This document shows, in pieces, positions 52,058-61,700 of a DNA stretch of 64,000 nt. Both the position numbers and the translations under genes were made by a program. Each line of letters begins with the position of its first letter. Position 1 is the first letter of the stretch. The stretch is taken from assembly GCA_017881265.1 (NCBI GenBank), contig JADGRA010000050.1, forward strand, positions 1 to 64,000. Reading direction: 5' to 3'. A model generated the notes under the pieces. The model was not told where the DNA came from and made no database searches. It saw nothing but the letters and a program-made list of their open reading frames with translations. This stretch comes from Myxococcaceae bacterium (lineage in GTDB: Bacteria; Myxococcota; Myxococcia; Myxococcales; Myxococcaceae).

Positions 52058-54342
52058 CCGGGGCGGACTCGACGGCCCGGAAGCTGGTGAGCCTGTCACC
52101 GCTGCCAAGCTGGGCGCTCGCCCTGCTGGTCGCGGCGGTGGTGCTGGGCGTGGTCCTGGCTGCCGCCGGCCTTCGGCGGGAGCCCTCCCTCGCCCGCCGC
52201 TTTGTGCTCATCGGCCTGCGCATTGTGGCCGCTGCTGCGGCACTCTTTCTTCTGCTCGAGCCGGGCGTGCGCACCCTGCAGGTGGCCCGGGTGAAGAACC
52301 GGGTGGCCGTGCTGGTGGACCGGACCGCGTCGATGGGGCTCCCGGCGGCCCCAGGCGCCGGCAGCCGGAGCGCGGCGGTGGCCGAGGCCCTCGAACGCAT
52401 CCTTCCCGGACTCAAGGCTCTGGAGGACCGCTTCAGCGTGGAGGTGCTTGGCTTTGAACCGGCCCTGGTGCCGGTGGGTGAGGAGATTCTTCGGACCGCG
52501 GCCGCGCCGGGGACGCGCACCGACCTCCTCGGCGCCCTGCGCGCCCTGCGTGCGACCGACACCGGGGGGAGCCGGAAGCTGTCTGGCGTACTCCTCTTCT
52601 CCGACGGCGCGGACAATGCCGAGCTGCAGGCGGGGGTGTCGGCCCGGGCCAGCACGGAGCTCGCTGCGCTGGGCTTCCCCGTCTCCACGGTGCAGGTCGG
52701 GGAGTCCTCGCTGCTGGATGTGGCGCTAGAGAACTTGAAGGTGGATGACTTCGCCTTCGTCCGCAATGCCGTGGCGGTGGAGGTGGAGCTTCGGGTGCGG
52801 GGCTTCCCCGGGCGCGATGTGCCCGTGGTCCTCGAGCGCGAGGGTCAGGTGCTCGGCACCAAGACCGTCCACGTCACCGGCGCCGACGAGACCACCCAGG
52901 TCTCGTTCACCTTCACGCCAGACCAGACTGGACGCTTCGTCTACACCTTGAGCACCCCGGTGTTTCCCGGGGAGGCCGTGACCGAGAACAACACCCGTAG
53001 CTTCGTGCTGAAGGTGATTCGGGACCGCGTTCGCGTGCTCCTGGTGGTGGGTCGCCCCTCCTGGGACGAGCGATTCCTGCGCGGCCTGTTGCGCCAGGAC
53101 GCCAACGTCGACCTGGTGTCCTTCTACATTCTGCGCACTAGCAGCGACGACACCCAGACGCGCAACCCCGAGCGCGAGCTGTCCCTCATCCCGTTTCCGA
53201 TGGAGGAGATTTTCGACGCCAAGCTGAGCACCTTCGACGTGGTCATCTTCCAAAACTTCGGTCACTCGGACCCGCAGCTGTCCATTGCGCAGTACGAGCG
53301 AAAGCTCGAGCAGTACGTCGCCAATGGGGGGGCGCTGGTGGCCATCGGCGGCGACCGGGCCTTCGGCGATGGGCGCACCAGCTACCCAATTCTCGACCGG
53401 GCCCTGCCAGTGGACTCGGTCGGTCAGGCCGCCAGTGTGGCCCCCTACCGGCTGCACCTGACGGCGGAGGGCCAGCGGCACCCCGTCACCAGCGTCTTGC
53501 CCACCGGGACGGCCTCGCTCGCCGCCTGGGATGAATTGCCGGCCGCCTCCGGCGTCAACCTGGTGCGCGCCAAACCGGGGGCCACCGTCCTCCTCGACCA
53601 TCCCGGACTGCTGGTGGATGGCAAGCCGGCTCCGGTGCTGGCGCTCTGGGAGCACGGCCGTGGGCGAGCGATGGCGCTGATGACGGATGACAGCTGGACC
53701 TGGGCCTTCACCGTGCACCGCAACGGTGAGCCGAGCCGGCTGTACGACCGCTTCTGGGGCAACGCGCTGCGCTGGCTGGTGCGGGACCCGGACCTCACCA
53801 CGTTGCAAGTCTCCGCCGACCCGCCGTCCGTCGAGCCAGGGACGCCGGTCGGGGCGGCGGTGACAGCCCGGGAGGCAGACTACCAGCCCGCGGCGGGGGC
53901 GGACGTCACCGTCGAGCTGTCGAGTGTCAGGGACCGCCGCGTGGTGGGCACGGCACGCGCCACCACTGGTGCGGACGGCATGGCGCACGTCAGCTTCCCG
54001 CCCCAGCCGGTGGGTGCCTACCGCGTGCGGGCCTCGGCCCGTTCGGGGGAGCGAGCGCTCGGCGAGGCAGAGGATGCGCTGGCGGTGCGGACGTTGGGGC
54101 CGGAGCTCACCGACGCGACGGTGCGGACCGACATCCTCGTCGCACTGGCCCGCGCCACCGGCGGCAAGGCCTACCGTCTGCCGCTTCAGGCGCTGCCGGA
54201 CTTCCCGCTGCTCGACCCGCCCGTCGTCGAGGTGGGGCGCAGCAGAGACCGACCGCTCTGGGACCGCTGGGAGTGGCTGGGCCTTTTGGGGACCGCCCTC
54301 GGCCTGGAGTGGGTCCTGCGCCGTCGCTTCGGGTACGTGTGA
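52054..54342 (+). CDS. Membrane protein with a VWA-like and class I amidotransferase-like domain
   Basis: A 762-residue protein with N-terminal membrane helices at about 20-40 and 50-68. A VWA-type MIDAS follows as VLVDRTASMG, with the DxTxS ligands Asp89, Thr91 and Ser93; LLFSDGADNAE supplies the last Asp. After an Ig-like part, RVLLVVGRPSWDERFLRG and VVIFQNFG lead into a glutamine-amidotransferase-like fold of the type found in BatA-like DUF7408 proteins. A tail with a C-terminal hydrophobic stretch ends the chain. The gene overlaps its neighbours by 4 and 1 bases. Probably an envelope complex with the DUF4159 protein. Confidence 0.78.
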   Translation: MTGADSTARKLVSLSPLPSWALALLVAAVVLGVVLAAAGLRREPSLARRFVLIGLRIVAAAAALFLLLEPGVRTLQVARVKNRVAVLVDRTASMGLPAAPGAGSRSAAVAEALERILPGLKALEDRFSVEVLGFEPALVPVGEEILRTAAAPGTRTDLLGALRALRATDTGGSRKLSGVLLFSDGADNAELQAGVSARASTELAALGFPVSTVQVGESSLLDVALENLKVDDFAFVRNAVAVEVELRVRGFPGRDVPVVLEREGQVLGTKTVHVTGADETTQVSFTFTPDQTGRFVYTLSTPVFPGEAVTENNTRSFVLKVIRDRVRVLLVVGRPSWDERFLRGLLRQDANVDLVSFYILRTSSDDTQTRNPERELSLIPFPMEEIFDAKLSTFDVVIFQNFGHSDPQLSIAQYERKLEQYVANGGALVAIGGDRAFGDGRTSYPILDRALPVDSVGQAASVAPYRLHLTAEGQRHPVTSVLPTGTASLAAWDELPAASGVNLVRAKPGATVLLDHPGLLVDGKPAPVLALWEHGRGRAMALMTDDSWTWAFTVHRNGEPSRLYDRFWGNALRWLVRDPDLTTLQVSADPPSVEPGTPVGAAVTAREADYQPAAGADVTVELSSVRDRRVVGTARATTGADGMAHVSFPPQPVGAYRVRASARSGERALGEAEDALAVRTLGPELTDATVRTDILVALARATGGKAYRLPLQALPDFPLLDPPVVEVGRSRDRPLWDRWEWLGLLGTALGLEWVLRRRFGYV

Positions 54343-55889
54343 TGCTTCCCGTCGTCCTCGCGGTGCTCTTGGCCGCCTCCCCGCCGGGGCAGGACTGGCA
54401 CGAGCTCAGCTCGACGCACTTCAATCTGCGTACGAATCTCGACCCGGACACCGCCATGCGGGCAGCGGTGGAAATCGCGCGCACCCGCGCCGCGCTGGTG
54501 GCCGCCACGTGGCCCCCGGTGCGGGAGGTCGGCATCGAGCCGGTCGACATCATCGTGTTCAAGGACCGGACGGAATTCGAGCACTACGCAGGCGACGGGA
54601 GCCGCGGCCTCTACTCGCACTCGGCACTTCCCCCCCGCATCATTCTCTGGGGCTCCCCTGAGCGTTGGGAGCAGAAGCTGCCCTCCGATGGCCTACCTCC
54701 CACCGACAAGCGACGCCCGGCGTCGGTGGGGATGGACGAGCTCGCGGTGCACCTTCAACTTGCGCAGGCCGGCTCCGCGTCGGTGCTTCGCCATGAGCTG
54801 GCGCACCACGTGGCCTCTGCCGTCTACCCGCGGCTGCCGCTGTGGTTTTCCGAGGGCCAAGCGCAATTCCTCGAGTCACTCAAACTTTCCGAGGATGGGC
54901 GCAAGGCCACCTTGGGCCTCATCAACCCGACTGCCTGGCGCGAATACCGACGCATCCGAGCCATCGACCTAGGCGACGTGCTGCGCTGGACGGTGCCGTT
55001 GACCGGGTTGTCGCAGAGCGAGTCGATGGGACTGTACGGGGCGGCCTGGCAACTCTACGAATGGCTCTTCACCACGCACCGCACCTCCCTGCGCTGCCTC
55101 CAGGAGCAGCTGGCGGCACGGGTGCCCATCCCCGACGGATGGGCGCGCTGCTTCCCGGACATCGTCGCTGAACAGCTTGGCCCGGTGCTGTGGGAATTCT
55201 CCCGGAACGGGACCCCGGGGCTGAGCGAGATTGCCGTCCCACCGCTCGGTCTCGAGGTGAAGGTACGCCCGCTGACCGAGGCCGAGCTGCACCTGCTGCA
55301 TGCCCAGGCGGCCTTGGCCGGTCCCCGGCGAGAGGACCTTCTCCGAGAGGCGGCGCGAGAATTGGACCGGACGCTGGCACTGGACCCGGCCTCGGTGGGG
55401 GCGCTCCAGCTGCTCGTCCCCCTGGTCCCTCCGCAGACGCGCCTCGACGACGCCCACCGGGCGGTCCTGGCCCACCCGGAGGACGGCTGGGCATGGCTCC
55501 TCCTCGCCGATGCACTGTGGGACTCGGCTGGGTCAGCCGTGGAGCGAGAACGCGCGTACCGCCGGGCGAGCGAGCTGCTGCCTGATAGTCCGCTCGTGCT
55601 CGCGCGCACGGCGCGCAATCTCCTCTCCCGCGACGAACGGGCCCAGGCCCTTGTCCTGGCGGAACGGGCCGCTCAGCTCGCTCCGTGGAACGGCGAGGTG
55701 CTGGCCATCGACGCGCTGGCACTGGCCGCGGCCGGCCGCTGTGCCGAGGGTCTCGGCGTCGCCTCCCAGGCCCGGGTGCTGCTGCCCCCGGGCGCCTCCG
55801 GGCTGACCCGGGCGCTGGAGGTTGGCCTCGCACGGGCCTGCCCAGGCGAGGCCCTCCCAGACGGCGGGGTCACCGCGGGCCCGCGCTAG
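54342..55889 (+). CDS. Secreted gluzincin metallopeptidase (peptidase MA-like) with TPR-like C-terminus
   Basis: A 515-residue exported protein. A short signal sequence (MLPVVLAVLLAASPP) is followed by the peptidase MA-like domain: HELAHH with His151-Glu152 and His155, and the third ligand Glu171 in LPLWFSEGQAQFLES. The C-terminal half (about 300-500) is a series of helix pairs with ALA/ALDP contexts, TPR-like. The start ATG 54342 shares one base with the stop of the VWA gene (TGATG). It is the last gene of the plus-strand arm. Active-site residues are intact. Confidence 0.85.
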   Translation: MLPVVLAVLLAASPPGQDWHELSSTHFNLRTNLDPDTAMRAAVEIARTRAALVAATWPPVREVGIEPVDIIVFKDRTEFEHYAGDGSRGLYSHSALPPRIILWGSPERWEQKLPSDGLPPTDKRRPASVGMDELAVHLQLAQAGSASVLRHELAHHVASAVYPRLPLWFSEGQAQFLESLKLSEDGRKATLGLINPTAWREYRRIRAIDLGDVLRWTVPLTGLSQSESMGLYGAAWQLYEWLFTTHRTSLRCLQEQLAARVPIPDGWARCFPDIVAEQLGPVLWEFSRNGTPGLSEIAVPPLGLEVKVRPLTEAELHLLHAQAALAGPRREDLLREAARELDRTLALDPASVGALQLLVPLVPPQTRLDDAHRAVLAHPEDGWAWLLLADALWDSAGSAVERERAYRRASELLPDSPLVLARTARNLLSRDERAQALVLAERAAQLAPWNGEVLAIDALALAAAGRCAEGLGVASQARVLLPPGASGLTRALEVGLARACPGEALPDGGVTAGPR

Positions 55890-55910
55890 CGGACCCGGAG
55901 GCCCGGACTG

Positions 55911-56285
55911 TCAGGCGGCGCTGGGGGAGAGCAGGTCGGTCTGGCTCGGTGCCCTGCGGGAACCGTGCGCGGACCGGCAGCTTCGGCACCAGGACTGGGG
56001 AATCCGCCGGCCGCGCACCAGGCGGACACCAAAGTCCCGCACCGTGTCTCCCAGACGCTGACAGCGCGGGCAGCGCGCGCGGGGCGGCATCTCCGCGCGC
56101 TCCTGCGCCTTCTTGCCGTGCTCGACGACCAGGGCGAGTGCCGCGGCGAAGCCCACCTTCCAGCGCGACTCGACATGCACCGTACGCCCCGTCCCGCGCC
56201 GCACGGCGGGGGTGACCAGGTCGATGCCGCCCAGCAGGCTTTGCTGCTCGATGACTCGGCCCGGATGTCCCTGGTTCCGTTCCAT
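55911..56285 (-). CDS. Small zinc-ribbon protein
   Basis: A 124-residue protein. The N-terminal half is GIDLVTPAVRRGTGRTVHVE and a hydrophobic FAAALALVVEHGK helix. The C-terminal half has CPRC and, 27 residues later, CRSC, a plausible zinc ribbon. I choose ATG 56285 with GAGAGAG about eight bases upstream; GTG 56294 and TTG 56315 are in frame. It ends convergently with the peptidase gene. No family recognised; a nucleic-acid-binding or transcription role is a guess. Confidence 0.5.
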   Translation of the reverse strand: MERNQGHPGRVIEQQSLLGGIDLVTPAVRRGTGRTVHVESRWKVGFAAALALVVEHGKKAQERAEMPPRARCPRCQRLGDTVRDFGVRLVRGRRIPQSWCRSCRSAHGSRRAPSQTDLLSPSAA

Positions 56286-56379
56286 GAGAGGCACTCTCTC
56301 ATGCGGGACTGACAATCCGTTCAGTATAGGGGGGTCCCAGGCTGCAGACCGGAAAAACGTCGCCGGCAGAGGACCGAAG

Positions 56380-56402
56380 CCCCCCCGGGACCCCCGGGGG
56401 GG
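56380..56402. terminator. Very GC-rich perfect hairpin, possible terminator of sodC
   Basis: CCCCCCCGGG (56380-56389) and CCCGGGGGGG (56393-56402) form a 10-bp perfect stem with a 3-base loop, between the sodC stop and the zinc-ribbon gene. It lacks a T-tract but is exceptionally stable. On the sodC strand it lies 50-70 bases after the stop. Confidence 0.45.
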
Positions 56403-56450
56403 ACAGCTAAAGGTGCGGCTGCCGGGGGCCCGCGCGCGGCCGGCGGCTGG

Positions 56451-56996
56451 CTACCGAGCGATGACCGCGCAGGCGATGCGGTCGCCGGCATCCCCGGCGG
56501 GCTGACTCTTGTAGTCGTCGGCCCTGGCGTGGATGACGAGGGCCGTCCCGTCCGCGTCCAGTACGGTGTTCGGGCCATCCGCCAGGGTGAGGCCGATGGC
56601 GAAGAGCTCGAAGTCGAGCTTTCCATTCTTCGGGATGACGAGGTTGGGGAGGTCCCCGGCGTGCATCCCGGCGGGGTCCATCATCCCGTGCTCCTTCTTG
56701 GACGGATTGAAGTGCCCGCCCGAACTCTTGAAGGGGGGCTCGCACTGGCCAATCTCGTGGAAATGGATGGCATGGGTCCCCGGGAGCAGGCCGGTGAGGC
56801 TTCCGCGCAACAGCAAGCCATGCGGCGTGTCGACCAGCAGCACGGTTCCAACCGCCTTGCCCTTCTGGTCCTTGAACTCGAGCGTCTTCGAGGCGGCGGA
56901 CGCGGGGACGGCAGGCGGCGGCGCAGGGGCTTGCGCGAAGGCGACGCCGGCGCTGCACAGGACCGCCAAGAGTCCACTGCGAACAGCTTGTGTCAT
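56451..56996 (-). CDS. sodC: Periplasmic Cu/Zn superoxide dismutase
   Basis: It dismutates superoxide in the periplasm. The 181-residue precursor has a signal peptide (cut near AFA-QA). Copper ligands His78 and His80 are in AIHFHEIGQC, bridging His95 in GGHFNPSKKEHG, zinc ligands His103, His112 and Asp115, and the last copper ligand His156 in LVIHARADDY. Cys85 and Cys176 are placed for the conserved disulfide. The gene stands alone with its own upstream region of 77 bases. Confidence 0.96.
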   Translation of the reverse strand: MTQAVRSGLLAVLCSAGVAFAQAPAPPPAVPASAASKTLEFKDQKGKAVGTVLLVDTPHGLLLRGSLTGLLPGTHAIHFHEIGQCEPPFKSSGGHFNPSKKEHGMMDPAGMHAGDLPNLVIPKNGKLDFELFAIGLTLADGPNTVLDADGTALVIHARADDYKSQPAGDAGDRIACAVIAR

Positions 56997-57073
56997 CGTG
57001 TTCCTCCTCGAGAGGGCAGGTGCTTAACCCCCGACAGCGCGGCCGGCGAGTCGAAATCCATCCCTGGCGTTGC

Positions 57074-58657
57074 CTAAAGAACGGTGTCCAGCGGAATGGG
57101 GAGGGTGCGCGAACGCCCGAAGGCCGGGGCCCAGACTTCCTGCACGGCAGGACTGTTAATGAAGGTGACAATCCGCTCGAAGACGGTCCGTGCACCGCCG
57201 AGGCGACGGGCCCACGCCCGGCCGGCCAGGGACAGGTTCAGGACGGACGGGCCGAGGTCGTCCTCCCGCCGGCCGACGCCGGGTCCCGAGGCCCACACGC
57301 GCGCCGGCACCTCCAGCGGGGCGAAGCGTGCATGGCGATGGGCGGGAATGCACCCCGGGGTGTCCAGCAGTGCCGCGCAGAGAGGAAGCTCGCGCACATT
57401 GAAGATGAGCTTACAGGGGTGGAGGTGTGGGTCGAAGCGTCCCGTCAGCCGGTGGTCGCCGCGCGGAATCAGCCGGCGGTCGAGGTAACAGAAGGCCCGC
57501 GCCGAGTCGGGGACACCCCTGCGGTGGCGAGCTCCGGCGTAGCGGAAGAAGGGCCGCACCGCACCTCGCTCGGCCCTCGACGGAAGCGCCGCCTGCCCGC
57601 GCAGGGCCTCGAGCTTTGGGACGAGGCGGGGGGGCAACCCGTACGCCTCGGCGAAGCGCCGCATCTGCCGCGGGGACGTTCCGAGGAAGGTATCGACGCG
57701 GGACAGCAGCGCGTCCGCATCGGCGTCGACGAGGAGCTCATCGAAGCGCGTCTTGAGGCCGGTGCAGTGCACCTTCACCAGCTGGTCCAGGGGCTCTCCG
57801 CGCTCGCGCCAGCGGGCGTCCAGCGTGCGCGCCGCGGCGCTGGTGGGCCGAAGGTTCCACTCGGGCCCCTCGGGGACGAAGCGCAGCGCGCGCCCCAGCT
57901 GGAGCGGCGTGCCAGACAGCCGCTCCCGGAAGGCTGCGGGCTTTGCTGGACTGGCACAGCGCCAGACGGTGATGCAGGTGCGGACGCGGGTGCCGGGGAA
58001 GGCACCCGGGCCGAGGTCGACGACGTGCTCGAGAGCGAGTGTGTTGAGGAGATGCTGGCGCAGGGGCGCATAGAGGAAGGCGTCGAGCAACGTGGCGGAA
58101 GTCACCCAGGCGAGCACGCCGCGCCGGCGCTGCAGGTGGTGGGCGGCCAGCAGCACGAAGAAGGCGAAGTCGTCCCGGAGACTGGTGCCCCGTGGCAGCG
58201 AGCCGTCCAGCCCGATGCGGGCGCGGAGCGCGGCGTAGGCCCGCGGGTCGCCCAGCAGCGGCGACGTGCCGTTGTAGGGCGGGTTCCCCAGCCAGAGCTC
58301 GACGTTCCCGGGCGGCAAGGCGGCCTGCAGCTCGGTCCAGCCCTCGCGCAGTCCATCGCCGACGAGGACGCGCGCCCGGGGGACGCGCGCGCGGGCCGTC
58401 TGCGCCAATGCCTCCGAGAGCTCCAGGCCCACCAGCCGCGCCTTGGGGAGCCGCGCCGCGGCGGAGGCCAGGAACGCCCCGTCGCCGCAGGCCGGGTCCA
58501 CCACGGTGATGGCGCCTGGGGGAAGCAGCGGCAGCGCCAGGTTGAGGACCGTCTCCACCAGCTCGGGGGGCGTCAGGTACACGCCGTGGCGTCGCCGGTC
58601 GCTGGCCGAGGGAAGGACAGCCGTGGGCCGTGGGAGGGGCACGTGGGGACGGCCCAC
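57074..58657 (-). CDS. N6-adenine DNA methyltransferase (orphan, Eco57I/type II-like)
   Basis: A 527-residue SAM-dependent DNA methyltransferase. Motif I is VVDPACGDGAFL (52-63), motif IV is LGNPPYNG (123-130) with the catalytic NPPY, and DDFAFFVLLAAHHLQ with VLAWVTSATLLDA matches the Eco57I-type core. The remaining 250 residues would be the target-recognition region, ending FGRSRTLPIPLD. Start is GTG 58657 with GGGGG before it. No restriction endonuclease gene is next to it. It is divergent from dnaE by 101 bases. Target sequence unknown. Confidence 0.85.
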   Translation of the reverse strand: MGRPHVPLPRPTAVLPSASDRRRHGVYLTPPELVETVLNLALPLLPPGAITVVDPACGDGAFLASAAARLPKARLVGLELSEALAQTARARVPRARVLVGDGLREGWTELQAALPPGNVELWLGNPPYNGTSPLLGDPRAYAALRARIGLDGSLPRGTSLRDDFAFFVLLAAHHLQRRRGVLAWVTSATLLDAFLYAPLRQHLLNTLALEHVVDLGPGAFPGTRVRTCITVWRCASPAKPAAFRERLSGTPLQLGRALRFVPEGPEWNLRPTSAAARTLDARWRERGEPLDQLVKVHCTGLKTRFDELLVDADADALLSRVDTFLGTSPRQMRRFAEAYGLPPRLVPKLEALRGQAALPSRAERGAVRPFFRYAGARHRRGVPDSARAFCYLDRRLIPRGDHRLTGRFDPHLHPCKLIFNVRELPLCAALLDTPGCIPAHRHARFAPLEVPARVWASGPGVGRREDDLGPSVLNLSLAGRAWARRLGGARTVFERIVTFINSPAVQEVWAPAFGRSRTLPIPLDTVL

Positions 58658-58758
58658 AGGCTACCCCCAGGGCCCGACGGCGCCCGGGGCCATGGGCGTC
58701 CAGGGCCCCGGGGCCGCGGGAATGCGTCGCCCGGCCGTGTTAGGTGCTGGGGCGGCCC

Positions 58759-61700
58759 ATGTCTTTCACCCATCTGCACCTGCACACGCTGTACTCGCTC
58801 CTCGACGGCGCGATTCGCATGAAGGACCTCATCAAGACGGTCCAGGCGAAGGGGATGTCCGCGGTCGCCGTCACCGACCACGGCAACATGTTTGGCGCCA
58901 TCGACTTCTACCGGAAGGCCAAGGACGCTGGCATCAAGCCCATCCTGGGGATGGAGGCGTACGTGGCCGGTGACAAGGGCCGCGAAGACCGGAACGAGAA
59001 GGTGGCCCACCACCTCATCCTTCTGGCCCAGAATGAGGAGGGGTACGCGAATCTCCGGGTGCTCGCCTCCCGCGCCTACCTCGACGGCTTCTACTACCAC
59101 CCCCGCATCGACAAGCAGCTCCTCCGAGAGCACAGTGCGGGCCTGTTCGGCCTCACTGCCTGCCTCGGCGGGGAGGTGACGGCCGCCTGCTTTCGGGGGG
59201 ACATGGACCACGCCCGGCGGACGGCCCGCGAGTACAAGGAGATTTTCGCCCCGGACCATTTCTTCCTCGAGATTCAGTCCAATGGCCTTCCCGAGCAGGA
59301 GCTGGCCAACACCAACCTGAAGCAGCTGTCGCGGGACGTCGACGTCCCGCTGGTCGCCACGGCCGACGCTCACTACATCAAGCGCGAGGACGCGCGTGCC
59401 CACGAGCTGTTGATGGCCATCGCCTCGGGAAAGACCCTGGCCGACAACAGGCGGATGAAGCACACCACCGACAAGCTGTACGTCACCAGCCCGGAGGAGA
59501 TGCTGGCGTACTTCACCGACGTGCCGGAAGCGGTGCACAACACGATGCGTATCGCCGAGGCCTGCACCCTCGAGCTGAAGCTCGGCAAGCCGATGCTTCC
59601 CACCTTCCGCGTGCCCGAGGCACACACCCCCGACTCCTACATGGCGGAACTCGCCACGCGGGGCATGGAGGAGCGGTTCCGTGAGCTGAGTTACCCGGTC
59701 GACCGAGAGGTGTACCTGCACCGTCTGGGGACCGAGCTGGCGATGATTTCAGCGATGGGGTTCTCGAGTTACTTCCTCATCGTCCAGGACTTCATCAACT
59801 GGGCGAAGCGGAACGGAATCCCGGTCGGCCCAGGACGCGGCTCCGGAGCCGGCTCGCTGGTGGCGTACGCCCTGCGCATCACCGACCTCGACCCGCTTCC
59901 CTACAACCTGCTGTTCGAGCGGTTTCTCAATCCCGAGCGCGTGTCGATGCCCGACTTCGACATCGACTTCTGCCAGGAGCGGCGCGATGAGGTGATTGAC
60001 TATGTCGCCGGCAAGTACGGGCAGAACAACGTCGGCCAAATCATCACCTTCGGCTCGCTCAAGGCCAAGAGCGTCCTGCGCGACGTGGCGCGGGTCTTCG
60101 GCTTGCCCTTCTCCGAAGGCGACCGCATTGCCAAGCTGGTCCCAGAAATTCTCAACATCACCTTGAAGGAGGCCATCGAGAAGGAGCCGCGCCTCAAGGA
60201 GATGATTGACGCGCCCACCGTGCTGGGCACGCTCGACGACGGTCGGCAGGTCACCTCCAAGGAGTTGCTGGAGATTGCCCTGGCCCTGGAAGGACTCCAC
60301 CGGCAGGCCGGGATGCACGCCGCCGGCGTGGTCATTGCCGATCAGCCGCTGTGGAACTACGTCCCCATCTACCAGCCGCCGGGCGAGAAGGTGCTGATTA
60401 CCCAGTTCGCCAAGGACGAAGTGGAGGCGGCGGGGCTCGTGAAGTTCGACTTTCTCGGCCTCACCACGCTCACCGTCATCCAGCACGCACTGACGCTCAT
60501 CAATCGCAACCGCTCGCCAGACCAGCAGTTGCAGGCACACCAAATCCCCATCGCCGACTCGGCCACCTTCGAGCTCATCTCCCGCGGAGACACGGCCGGC
60601 GTGTTTCAGATGGAGTCGAGTGGATTCACCGAGATGGTGATGAAGCTCAAGCCGACGTGCTTCGAGGATGTCATCGCGGCAGGCGCGCTGTACCGACCGG
60701 GCCCCCTCGACGCAGGCATGGTCGACGTCTTCATCGCCCGCAAGCACGGCCGCGAGAAGGTGGTCTATCCGCACCCGGCGCTGGAGCCGGTGCTCAAGGA
60801 CACCTACGGCGTCATCGTCTACCAAGAGCAGGTGATGCAGATTAGCCAGGTGCTGGGCGGCTACTCGCTTGGCCGCGCCGACTTGCTCCGCCGGGCCATG
60901 GGCAAGAAGAAGGCCGAGGTGATGCAGGCCGAACGGGCTGGCTTCCTCGATGGCTGCCATCAGAAAGGGGTGGACCCCAAGGTCGCCGGCGAGATTTTCG
61001 ACTTGATGGAGAAGTTTGCCGAGTACGGCTTCAACAAGTCGCACTCAGCGGCCTACGGCCTCATCACCATTCAGACGGCATGGCTCAAGGCGCACTACCC
61101 CACCGAGTTCATGGCGGCCCTGCTCACCAGCGAGAAGGACAACACCGACAAGGTGGTGGCCCACATCGCCGAGGCCCGGGCGGCCGGCCTGGAGGTGCTG
61201 CCTCCGGACGTCAACCAGTCCGACCTCGCCTTCGGCGCGGTGGAGGGGAAAATCCGCTTCGGGCTCGGCGCCATCAAGGGCGTCGGCGAGAGCGCCATCG
61301 AGGCCATCCTCGAGGCGCGTGCCAAGGGCACGTTTCGCGACCTCTTTGACTTCTGCGAGCGCGTCGATGCTCGCCGGGTCAATCGAAAGGGGCTGGAGGC
61401 CTTGGTCAAGGCCGGGGCCTTTGATTTCGAGCGGCGCCCGCGTCGGCAGCTCTTCCTGAGCATCGAGCGGGCCTCCGAGCGTGGTGCGTCGGCCCAACGC
61501 GACCGGGCCGTCGGCCAGTCGTCGCTCTTCGGTCTGTTGGGGGCCGCAGAGGCGTCGCGTCCCGCCCCGGTGGTGACGGGCGAGTACGTGGCGTCCGAGG
61601 AGTGGCCCGAGAAGGAGCGCTTGGCGGCGGAAAAGGAAGCCATTGGCTTCTATGTGTCCGGCCATCCTTTGCACCAGTACGAGCGGGAGCTTCGCCGCTG

